From the NCBI GenBank assembly GCA_900548405.1, contig UNSJ01000053.1, positions 1-11,579 of the forward strand: a DNA stretch of 11,579 bases, written 5' to 3'. A program made the translations under genes and the position numbers. Shown in pieces: positions 1-5,035 of the stretch; positions within the stretch are counted from its first letter, which is position 1, and every line of letters starts with the position of its first letter. The stretch comes from Candidatus Gastranaerophilales bacterium (GTDB taxonomy: Bacteria > Cyanobacteriota > Vampirovibrionia > Gastranaerophilales > Gastranaerophilaceae). The notes under the pieces are model-generated. The model was not told the DNA's origin. It searched no databases and saw only the letters and a list, made by a program, of their open reading frames with translations.

Positions 1-9
1 TCCTTTCTT
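1..9 (-). promoter_or_regulatory. Ribosome binding site of a minus-strand gene lying beyond the window edge
   Basis: Read on the minus strand, the last bases before the edge are AAGAAAGGA, a strong Shine-Dalgarno sequence. It sits downstream of a complete promoter and a leader that duplicates the leader of the pilin at 2384-3060. A start codon is therefore expected within about ten bases outside the window. That gene is probably another pilin-like gene, but this is inferred only from the shared leader. Confidence 0.55.
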
Positions 10-28
10 TTTTATAATGTTTATAAAT

Positions 29-95
29 AACCCATTGTTGCGGGTCCAGCGGCTACGCTGGTTGCTCCTTTCATATAACTTCTTTATTATAACAA
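29..95 (-). repeat. Promoter-leader repeat, copy 1 (67 bp, one mismatch to copy 2)
   Basis: Bases 36-95 are identical over 60 bp to 3104-3163. The match extends to 29-95 against 3097-3163 with a single difference (T35 versus A3103). On the minus strand the unit holds the -10 box, an AAAGGAG motif, a perfect 6-bp hairpin (arms 46-51 and 56-61, four-base loop) and the start of a small ORF. That ORF runs from ATG at 74 to TAA at 21 and reads MKGATSVAAGPATMGYL. The GC-rich core stands out in AT-rich surroundings. It is oriented away from oppF, towards the gene outside the window. Confidence 0.9.
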
Positions 96-114
96 ATGTA
101 ATGTTATATTTCAA
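86..114 (-). promoter_or_regulatory. Sigma70-type promoter of the gene beyond the left edge
   Basis: The minus strand shows TTGAAA (114-109), a 17-bp spacer and a perfect TATAAT (91-86). The same boxes and spacing precede copy 2 of the repeat, although the spacer sequence there differs. Shared boxes with unshared spacers argue that the promoter is functional and not merely copied along. Confidence 0.65.
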
Positions 115-125
115 CATTAGTATAA

Positions 126-154
126 TTGCTTTTGTTTTAAAATTACGCTAAAAT
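126..154 (+). promoter_or_regulatory. Promoter of the oppF-like gene, predicted leaderless
   Basis: TTGCTT (126-131), a 17-bp spacer and TAAAAT (149-154) end only six bases before the ATG at 161. No Shine-Dalgarno sequence lies in between. Transcription would start at or next to the A of the ATG, giving a leaderless message. The promoter is back to back with the minus-strand promoter at 86-114; their -35 boxes are 11 bp apart. Confidence 0.5.
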
Positions 155-160
155 TTTGTT

Positions 161-1111
161 ATGAATTTAGTAAGAATTAACGACTTATATGTAGAATACA
201 AATCAAAAAAAGGCGTTTTTGGAGAAGTAAAAACCATTCACGCTGTTAACGGAGTATCTCTTGATATTAAAAAAGGAGAAATTCTTGCGGTAGCAGGTGA
301 ATCAGGCTGCGGAAAATCTACGCTTGCAAAAGCGATAATTCAGCTTGAACCTGCTAAATCAGGTGAAATTTATTTCAATGATATCGACACTTTGTCTTTA
401 CACAAAAAAAGTTTAAAAGATTTCAGAGAAAAGGCTCAAATGGTGTTTCAAAACCCTTATTCAAGCCTTGATCCGAAAATGAAAATTTTTGATACTTTAA
501 AAGAACCTCTACAAATTAATACAGATTTTTCAGAGGAAAAAATAGAAAAAATTGTTAAAGAAAAAATAAAACTTGTAGGGCTTGATGACAGCTGTTTGAA
601 TTTATATCCCCACGAATTTTCGGGAGGGCAAAGACAAAGAATTGCAATCGCAAGAGCTTTAGTACTCAATCCTGAATTCATTCTTGCCGATGAGCCTGTA
701 AGTGCACTTGATGTGAGTATTCAGGCTCAAATAATAAATTTATTAAAAGAACTAAAAGAAGAATATAGTTTAACTTTTTTGCTTATTACACACGATATGA
801 GTGTAATTAAATATCTTGCAGACAGGGTTGCCATAATGTATCTTGGAGAAATCGTTGAAATAGGGAATACGGAAGAAATCTTCAAAAATCCTATGCACCC
901 TTACACAAAAGCATTGTTGAGCTCTGTTCCGCAAATGGATAAAAAAACACAAAAAATAATATTGAAAGGTGATTTACCTTCTCCTGCGAACCTGCCTTCC
1001 GGCTGTAAATTCCATACAAGATGCCCGTTCGTTATGGAAAAATGTAAAAACCATGTGCCTGAGCCGATAGGTATTGAACATCAGGTTAAATGTTTTTTGT
1101 ATGAAAATTAA
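161..1111 (+). CDS. Oligopeptide/dipeptide ABC transporter ATP-binding protein (OppF/DppF family)
   Basis: The 316-aa protein is the cytoplasmic ATPase subunit of a peptide or nickel importer of the Opp/Dpp type. Visible motifs are Walker A GESGCGKST (46-54), Q-loop Q97 in the family-typical FQNPYSSLDP, signature SGGQR (154-158), Walker B ending in E178, D-loop SALD (181-184) and switch His211. The C-terminal oligopeptide-binding ATPase extension starts at HPYTKALLSSVP (246-257). It ends in a four-cysteine cluster (C282, C288, C295, C311) usual for this family, and some homologues are reported to hold an iron-sulphur cluster there. Length and motifs are complete. No permease, binding protein or partner OppD gene lies next to it, so the transporter must be assembled from loci elsewhere and the substrate cannot be named. 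The start follows a -10 box by six bases and has no ribosome binding site. Confidence 0.93.
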   Translation: MNLVRINDLYVEYKSKKGVFGEVKTIHAVNGVSLDIKKGEILAVAGESGCGKSTLAKAIIQLEPAKSGEIYFNDIDTLSLHKKSLKDFREKAQMVFQNPYSSLDPKMKIFDTLKEPLQINTDFSEEKIEKIVKEKIKLVGLDDSCLNLYPHEFSGGQRQRIAIARALVLNPEFILADEPVSALDVSIQAQIINLLKELKEEYSLTFLLITHDMSVIKYLADRVAIMYLGEIVEIGNTEEIFKNPMHPYTKALLSSVPQMDKKTQKIILKGDLPSPANLPSGCKFHTRCPFVMEKCKNHVPEPIGIEHQVKCFLYEN

Positions 1112-1149
1112 CTTTAGCAATTTTTCACTTTGAGAAGTTTTATGTTTGT

Positions 1150-1905
1150 ATGATTAAAGTATTACAGACAGCAAAATTTCCTCTCGAAATCTGCAAAGGC
1201 AGCTGTGAAGAACGGGTTGCACTTGCAAAGAAGCTTAACAATAATTTCTTTAACAAAATCAGTGAAAAATTTAAAACAAATGAAATAACGTTTGATGTCT
1301 TTGAAAAAACATTACAAGAAAATACTCCCGGAAAAGTTCAGGTTGAAATTAAAGATTATGGCAACAAAAGCGGAGGCTGCACCAGCTTTAAGTTGAATGA
1401 CGATGAAAATGGGATTGAAGGCCTTTTAATATTTTTTGAAAAAAGTCACTACAATAAAGGAATCCGATTATTAAATACTGAGATATCTCTGCATGAAACT
1501 TTCCATTATTTCAACCATCTTACAAACCCCAAACATACAGCAAGAACAGCAAAAATGCACGAAAAAGGGCTTCTGGATAAGACAAAAAGTTTTTATAGCC
1601 AAAATCTTTATACCCGTAAAGAGTTCAATGAACAAGAATTACGTGCAAATTTGAATGAATTTCTTAAACAGTTCACGCCGCAAGAACAGATAGAATTTCT
1701 GCAAAACAGCCGTTACCGAATGGCAGAAGAATACAATGCCTATGATGAAGGCTATAAATATCTTGACAAAATTCAAGATATTCACTCAGATTTAATTTGC
1801 GAAAAAATTTACGGTAGGGAAAAAGAAGAATACAGTTTCCCTGAAAAAATCAAAATTGTTGTAGAAAAACTTAAAGAAGTAATAGAAGATTACAGAAAAA
1901 GTTAA
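1150..1905 (+). CDS. Unrecognised protein with an HExxH zincin-type motif
   Basis: This 251-aa protein belongs to no family I recognise. It carries HETFH (115-119) in the helix-like context SLHETFHYFNH. That matches the HExxH zinc-binding and catalytic core of metallopeptidases, in which both histidines bind zinc and the glutamate is the general base. A candidate third ligand lies about 75 residues downstream in the acidic stretch AEEYNAYDEGYKY (E193/E194, D199 or E200), on a predicted helix as in gluzincins. There is no signal peptide and no membrane segment, so the protein is probably cytoplasmic. Two cysteines near the N-terminus (C15, C19) could matter but form no clear motif. It lies 38 bp after oppF and 23 bp before smpB on the same strand, with no clear ribosome binding site. 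The metallopeptidase reading is an inference from one motif. Confidence 0.8.
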   Translation: MIKVLQTAKFPLEICKGSCEERVALAKKLNNNFFNKISEKFKTNEITFDVFEKTLQENTPGKVQVEIKDYGNKSGGCTSFKLNDDENGIEGLLIFFEKSHYNKGIRLLNTEISLHETFHYFNHLTNPKHTARTAKMHEKGLLDKTKSFYSQNLYTRKEFNEQELRANLNEFLKQFTPQEQIEFLQNSRYRMAEEYNAYDEGYKYLDKIQDIHSDLICEKIYGREKEEYSFPEKIKIVVEKLKEVIEDYRKS

Positions 1906-1913
1906 TATTTTTA

Positions 1914-1922
1914 TGCTAAAAT
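1914..1922 (+). promoter_or_regulatory. Extended -10 promoter of smpB, predicted leaderless
   Basis: TGCTAAAAT is an extended -10 element (TGn plus TAAAAT) ending six bases before the smpB ATG at 1929. The -35 position is poor (AGAAAA), which is usual when an extended -10 is present. No Shine-Dalgarno sequence can fit, so the message would be leaderless, as for the gene at 161. Confidence 0.5.
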
Positions 1923-1928
1923 CATCGT

Positions 1929-2381
1929 ATGGACAGAAAAATTGTTACTACTAACAGAAAAGCTTTTCACGACTACACTATTATTGAAAAATATGTAGCC
2001 GGAATTGTCTTGACAGGTACAGAAATAAAATCTATACGTAAAAGTGCAATAAACCTTAAAGACAGCTTTTGTAAAATCGAAAATAACGAAATTTTTCTGT
2101 ATAAATGCCACATTTCACCTTATGAACAAGGAAACAGATTTAATCACGATGCCGAAAGGGTGAGAAAACTTTTATTAAATAAAAAAGAAATTCTCAAAAT
2201 GCATTCTAAAGTAAAACAGGACAATTATACAATTGTCCCGCTGGAAGTGTTTTTATCTCACGGATTTGCCAAAGTAGAAATTGGTCTTGCAAAAGGTAAG
2301 AAAGTACATGACAAACGTGACGATATAGCGAAAAAAGACCAGAAACGCGAAATGGAAAGAGCCTCAAAAATCAGATATTAA
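1929..2381 (+). CDS. smpB: SsrA-binding protein SmpB
   Basis: SmpB binds tmRNA (SsrA) and delivers it to stalled ribosomes for trans-translation. The 150-aa length is normal. The N-terminal strand pattern is typical: TTNRKAFHDYTIIEKYVAGI, then GTEIKSIR, NLKDSF and HISPYEQGN. The C-terminal tail is basic (KGKKVHDKRDDIAKKDQKRE) and ends in a lysine/arginine-rich segment that becomes helical in the ribosomal A site. The start at 1929 is supported by family alignment and by the -10 box just upstream. The gene ends two bases before the stop codon of the convergent pilin gene. The tmRNA gene itself is not in this window. Confidence 0.96.
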   Translation: MDRKIVTTNRKAFHDYTIIEKYVAGIVLTGTEIKSIRKSAINLKDSFCKIENNEIFLYKCHISPYEQGNRFNHDAERVRKLLLNKKEILKMHSKVKQDNYTIVPLEVFLSHGFAKVEIGLAKGKKVHDKRDDIAKKDQKREMERASKIRY

Positions 2382-2400
2382 TCCTATTTGAGGATATAAT
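2377..2400. terminator. Weak bidirectional hairpin between smpB and the pilin gene
   Basis: ATCCT (2381-2385) and AGGAT (2391-2395) pair around a five-base loop. ATTA (2377-2380) and TAAT (2397-2400) extend the stem past one bulged base. The structure spans both stop codons of the convergent genes. It lacks a following T-run on either strand, so it may shield mRNA ends without terminating transcription. Confidence 0.25.
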
Positions 2401-3060
2401 ACGCTGAACATCCCCAGCCATAATAATCTCCCTCACATGTTCCATCGCCTTGTGTCAAAGTTACGAAAGTACCATCGGCAGCTCCCCACCTTTGTCTATA
2501 TCCTTGTGCAACTCTTACCTGATACGCTTCGCCGTCGAAAATAGCCGCAAAAATATCAACACCTATTCGGTTAGGCAAAGCTGCTCCGTTTACATCACAT
2601 ACAATTATAGTATTTCTGCCGCTGCCGTCAAAACATATTGTTCCTCCGCTTACTGTATTCATACAAACTCCGCCGCCTCCAACCGCCCCTAAGCTGTTTG
2701 TCTGCTTAACACCTTTATAATTATAAACAGGACGGTTTTCTTTCCAGCAGCCTTGCAGAATATCAAGATTTGCCTGACAGACTTTATCTACTTTAATATA
2801 TTTGGCAAATGTTTCACCTATTTTTTGTTCTGATGATAAATCAACTTCATCAAGAGACATTAACAATGCTGCATTAGAAATATCCGAATACATCTTTTTC
2901 CAGGCAACAATCATTTCTTTTTCTTTTTTATGGGCTATCAGTGAAGGCAAAGTCAAAGCAGCAACCACACCAATAATACCAAGCGTTACCAATACTTCGG
3001 CGAGAGTAAATGCAGGAGCTTTTAGAGTGCCCCCCCCCCGACATAACTAAATTTTCTCAT
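2384..3060 (-). CDS. Type IV pilin-like protein, out of frame at a G10 tract (probable phase-variable gene, OFF)
   Basis: The body encodes a prepilin. Its class III signal ...KAPA|FTLAEVLVTLGIIGVVAAL has Phe1 and Glu5 of the mature protein, a hydrophobic helix and a helical spine. A C-terminal globular part follows, rich in cysteine and glycine, with DVNGAALPNRIGVDIF as in many pseudopilins of this lineage. The mature form would be 208 aa. A good ribosome binding site (GAAAGGAG, 3074-3067) lies six bases before ATG at 3060. From that ATG the frame reads MRKFSYVGGGAL and hits TAA at 3022, because the G run (3039-3030 on the minus strand) has ten bases. With 11 G it would read MRKFSYVGGGGTLKAPA and continue into the pilin; with 8 G it also would. 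The first in-frame start downstream is TTG at 2992, inside the helix and not credible. Slipped-strand phase variation is the leading reading; a homopolymer sequencing error or recent inactivation is the alternative. Confidence 0.85.
3030..3039 (-). repeat. G10 homopolymer in the start of the pilin gene
   Basis: Ten consecutive G on the coding (minus) strand lie 18 bases after the pilin ATG. Such a run is very unlikely by chance in an AT-rich genome. It sits exactly where a length change by one switches the signal peptide in or out of frame. Confidence 0.95.
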
Positions 3061-3142
3061 AAATTGCTCCTTTCAATGATTTTAAACTATATGCACAACC
3101 CAATGTTGCGGGTCCAGCGGCTACGCTGGTTGCTCCTTTCAT
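3047..3142 (-). CDS. Possible 31-aa leader peptide overlapping the pilin start
   Basis: Between the pilin promoter and the pilin ATG a small ORF runs from ATG at 3142 to TAG at 3047. It reads MKGATSVAAGPATLGCAYSL and then eleven more residues, and overlaps the pilin start by 14 bases in another frame. Its ATG begins 11 bases after the -10 box, so it would be almost leaderless, like other genes here. The first 13 residues are the same in copy 1 (ATG at 74), but because the DNA there is identical this gives no independent evidence of protein-level selection. It could couple or attenuate pilin translation, or be a chance ORF inside a structured leader. Confidence 0.3.
   Translation of the reverse strand: MKGATSVAAGPATLGCAYSLKSLKGAIYEKI
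3064..3075 (-). promoter_or_regulatory. Pilin ribosome binding site, inside a 12-bp direct repeat
   Basis: TGAAAGGAGCAA contains the AAAGGAG Shine-Dalgarno sequence, ending six bases before ATG 3060. The same 12 bases occur 66 bp upstream at 3130-3141, spanning the leader ORF start. This site fixes ATG 3060 as the intended pilin start, although that frame is at present interrupted. Confidence 0.75.
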
Positions 3143-3163
3143 ATAACTTCTTTATTATAACAA
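3097..3163 (-). repeat. Promoter-leader repeat, copy 2 (upstream of the pilin gene)
   Basis: This copy matches 29-95 with one mismatch; 3104-3163 is identical. It holds the -10 box, AAAGGAG, and the hairpin CCAGCG-TAGC-CGCTGG (3129-3114 on the minus strand). Downstream of the repeat the leaders diverge before each reaches its own ribosome binding site. The 5' untranslated region of the pilin message would be about 90 bases. Confidence 0.9.
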
Positions 3164-3182
3164 TTTTTTTGAGACTTTTCAA
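3154..3182 (-). promoter_or_regulatory. Sigma70-type promoter of the pilin gene
   Basis: TTGAAA (3182-3177), a 17-bp spacer and TATAAT (3159-3154) form a near-consensus promoter, the strongest in the window. It is identical in boxes and spacing to the one at 86-114. It faces away from the formyltransferase promoter, whose -35 box starts six bases beyond it. Confidence 0.7.
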
Positions 3183-3188
3183 GCTGAA

Positions 3189-3217
3189 TTGCAATTATAT
3201 AAAAAACAATGTAATAT
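3189..3217 (+). promoter_or_regulatory. Promoter of the formyltransferase gene, predicted leaderless
   Basis: TTGCAA (3189-3194), a 17-bp spacer and TAATAT (3212-3217) are followed by seven bases and then the ATG at 3225. No Shine-Dalgarno sequence is present. This favours ATG 3225 as the start over an upstream in-frame TTG at 3189, which would lie inside the -35 box. Confidence 0.5.
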
Positions 3218-3224
3218 TAAGTTT

Positions 3225-4157
3225 ATGAAAGTTGTAATTCTCGGCAAAGGCGAAATGTTATGTAACTTAATCGAAGGAACGCTCGATGCTAAGTGTGATA
3301 TTGTCGGAGTTTTTAGGTATGAAAGAACAGCTTATTCAGCGTTAAAACTTGCTTTACACGATTTTTTCAAAAGTTCTTCGGATTATACATTAATAAAGCA
3401 GCATAAACTGCATGAAATAAAATGTAAATCCGCAAACTCAGAAGAATTCAAAAAAGAAATTATAAAACTGAATGCTGATGTAATTCTTGTAGGAACGTGG
3501 TGCGAAAAGCTTAAAAAAGAAATCATTGATTTACCTGTTATCGCGACCATAAATGTTCATCCGTCTTATCTTCCCGAATACAGAGGACCAAACCCTTATT
3601 TACAAACTATCTTAAACAGAGAAACCAAATCAGGCGTAACTTTTCATTTAATGAACGAAGAATATGATGCAGGAGCTGTTCTTGCACAAAAACGTGTTAA
3701 CATCATACCCGGTGACACTTCTAAAGAGTTAAAAGAGCGAACTGTTTTCCATGCAAGACTTTTATGTGCGGAAGTACTCAAAAAATTAGGTTATGGTCTT
3801 GTTATTCCTGTAAATCAGGATGAAAGTAAAGCAACTTATTTTCCTAACATCAAACGAGAAGATATGATGCTTGATTTTGAAAAGGAAACAGCAGAAGAAA
3901 TTCACGCCAGAATTAGAGCCTTTCATCCGTTTTTGCCGTGTTATTATGAATATAAAAACTTCTATTTTATCCCTAACCCGTATAAACTTGAAATTATTAA
4001 TAAAAGCGGAGATACAGGCAAAATAATATGTAAAAATGCTAAGTCTGCTTCAATAACAATAGCCTGCAAAAACGGCAGAGCCTTAAAAATGTCAGGAGTA
4101 AGACTTTACGGATTTAAAATGTTTACAAAATTCTTCATACAGCACTTTGTAAAATAA
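3225..4157 (+). CDS. Formyltransferase related to methionyl-tRNA formyltransferase (Fmt-like)
   Basis: The 310-aa protein starts MKVVILGKGEM and has the two-domain plan of Fmt. An N-terminal formyltransferase domain carries the catalytic Asn110-x-His112 and Asp148 in NVHPSYLPEYRG and EEYDAGAVLAQ. These are the Asn-His-Asp residues that move a formyl group from 10-formyltetrahydrofolate to an amine. A C-terminal Fmt-type domain begins around ATYFPNIKREDMMLDF (about 207-222) and continues with IRAFHPFLPCYYEY. Several Fmt hallmarks are altered: RGPNP replaces RGAAP, and the start of the protein lacks the usual GTP/EFA pattern. It may therefore be a paralogue acting on a sugar nucleotide or another amine, with true fmt elsewhere, or the lineage's divergent Fmt. 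It stands alone, divergent from the pilin, and the next gene has its own promoter. Confidence 0.85.
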   Translation: MKVVILGKGEMLCNLIEGTLDAKCDIVGVFRYERTAYSALKLALHDFFKSSSDYTLIKQHKLHEIKCKSANSEEFKKEIIKLNADVILVGTWCEKLKKEIIDLPVIATINVHPSYLPEYRGPNPYLQTILNRETKSGVTFHLMNEEYDAGAVLAQKRVNIIPGDTSKELKERTVFHARLLCAEVLKKLGYGLVIPVNQDESKATYFPNIKREDMMLDFEKETAEEIHARIRAFHPFLPCYYEYKNFYFIPNPYKLEIINKSGDTGKIICKNAKSASITIACKNGRALKMSGVRLYGFKMFTKFFIQHFVK

Positions 4158-4160
4158 TTT

Positions 4161-4189
4161 TTGTGCTAACATGAAAGAAGAAATATTAT
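4161..4189 (+). promoter_or_regulatory. Promoter of the yebC operon
   Basis: TTGTGC (4161-4166), a 17-bp spacer and TATTAT (4184-4189) lie just after the formyltransferase stop. Transcription would start near 4196, leaving a leader of about 75 bases before yebC. Unlike the leaderless candidates, this leader has purine-rich GAGAGGA (4253-4259) and AAGAAAG next to the start. Confidence 0.45.
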
Positions 4190-4203
4190 AAAAGAAAGTA
4201 AAC

Positions 4204-4219
4204 GGAGGCTTCAGCCTCT
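4204..4219 (+). promoter_or_regulatory. GC-rich hairpin in the yebC leader
   Basis: GAGGC (4205-4209) and GCCTC (4214-4218) pair around TTCA; a flanking G-T pair and an inner T-A pair are possible. No T-run follows, so it is not an intrinsic terminator. It would form near the 5' end of the operon message and might stabilise it. Confidence 0.4.
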
Positions 4220-4271
4220 GGCTAAAACATAATAAGTCACACCCAAATCTCAGAGAGGATAAAAAAGAAAG

Positions 4272-5021
4272 ATGTCAGGACACTCAAAATGGTCAACAAT
4301 TAAACATAAAAAAGCTAAGGTAGACTCACAGCGTGCAGTTGTATTTCAAAAATATTCAAGAGAATTAATCGTATCGGCTCGCTTAGGCGGTGCTGATCCT
4401 GCCGGTAATTTCCGTTTAAGAACTGCCATTGAAAAAGCTAAAGCGGCAGGACTTCCTAACGACAACATCAAACGCGCCATTGAAAAAGGTGCAGGTGCAG
4501 GTGCTTCAGAAAACTATGAAGAATTAATTTATGAAGGATATGCGGCAGGCGGTGTAGCTGTTGTTATAGAAGCGATGACGGACAACAGAAACAGAACCGC
4601 AGGCGACATCAGAAGCTATTTTACAAAATACAACGGAAGCTTAGGTGCAACAGGCTGTGTAGGCTGGATGTTTGATCAGCGCGGTGTTATAACATTTGAC
4701 GAAAGCGTTGATTTTGATAAACTGTTTGAAGCTGCAATCAACCTTGATGCACTCGATGTAACTGAAGAAGATGATACTTATAAAGTTATTACTTCACCTG
4801 AAAAATTTCAGGCAGTTGTAGAAGGATTGGAAGCGGCAGGATTTACAAGCCAATCAGCAGACCTTTTAAGAATTCCTCAAAATACTGTTGAAGTAACAGA
4901 TGAAAAAACAGCTGACCAGGTGCTTAAACTTTTGGATAAACTTGAAGAACATGATGATGTTCAAAACGTTTATGCCAACTTTGATATTTCTGATGATATT
5001 ATTCAAAAGCTTGAAGGTTAA
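4272..5021 (+). CDS. yebC: YebC/TACO1 family protein (translation factor / regulator)
   Basis: The 249-aa protein begins with the family hallmark MSGHSKWSTIKHKKAKVDSQ. It continues with the conserved GGADPAGNFRLRTAIEKAKAAG, LPNDNIKRAIEKG and YEGYAAGGVAVVIEAMTDNRNRT blocks, then GSLGATGCVGWMFD. The length is standard for the three-domain fold. Family members were long annotated as DNA-binding regulators; more recent work links bacterial YebC and mitochondrial TACO1 to ribosomes and relief of stalling at proline-rich stretches. It heads a same-strand cluster with a diguanylate cyclase 14 bp downstream. Codon use shows more GC-containing codons than its neighbours (GCA, GGT, CGT), consistent with high expression. 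Confidence 0.96.
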   Translation: MSGHSKWSTIKHKKAKVDSQRAVVFQKYSRELIVSARLGGADPAGNFRLRTAIEKAKAAGLPNDNIKRAIEKGAGAGASENYEELIYEGYAAGGVAVVIEAMTDNRNRTAGDIRSYFTKYNGSLGATGCVGWMFDQRGVITFDESVDFDKLFEAAINLDALDVTEEDDTYKVITSPEKFQAVVEGLEAAGFTSQSADLLRIPQNTVEVTDEKTADQVLKLLDKLEEHDDVQNVYANFDISDDIIQKLEG

Positions 5022-5035
5022 TCAGATTAAAGACT

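Noticed and set aside
2450..2692. Plus-strand ORF inside the pilin gene
   Set aside because: It is the mirror of a real coding frame: low-complexity serine/tyrosine-rich product and no ribosome binding site.
2384..2992. Pilin starting at TTG 2992 as a complete gene
   Set aside because: That start lies inside the conserved FTLAEVL-VTLG helix and removes the signal peptide and Glu5. The true start region with ribosome binding site is at 3060, separated by the G tract.
29..3163. The two 67-bp repeats as ends of a mobile element or composite transposon
   Set aside because: They are direct repeats in the same orientation, the interval holds housekeeping genes such as smpB and no transposase, and each copy is positioned as a promoter-leader.
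3189..3224. Upstream TTG start for the formyltransferase (12 extra residues)
   Set aside because: The added residues cover the -35 and -10 boxes and do not resemble the family N-terminus; MKVVILGKG at 3225 does.
3010..3228. Plus-strand ORF across the pilin start and leader
   Set aside because: It is antisense to the pilin signal region and the repeat, contains the promoter elements of both strands, and its product has no recognisable features.
4204..4219. Hairpin before yebC as terminator of the formyltransferase gene
   Set aside because: It is GC-rich and stable but is followed by GGCTAAAAC, with no T-run, and lies downstream of the yebC promoter.
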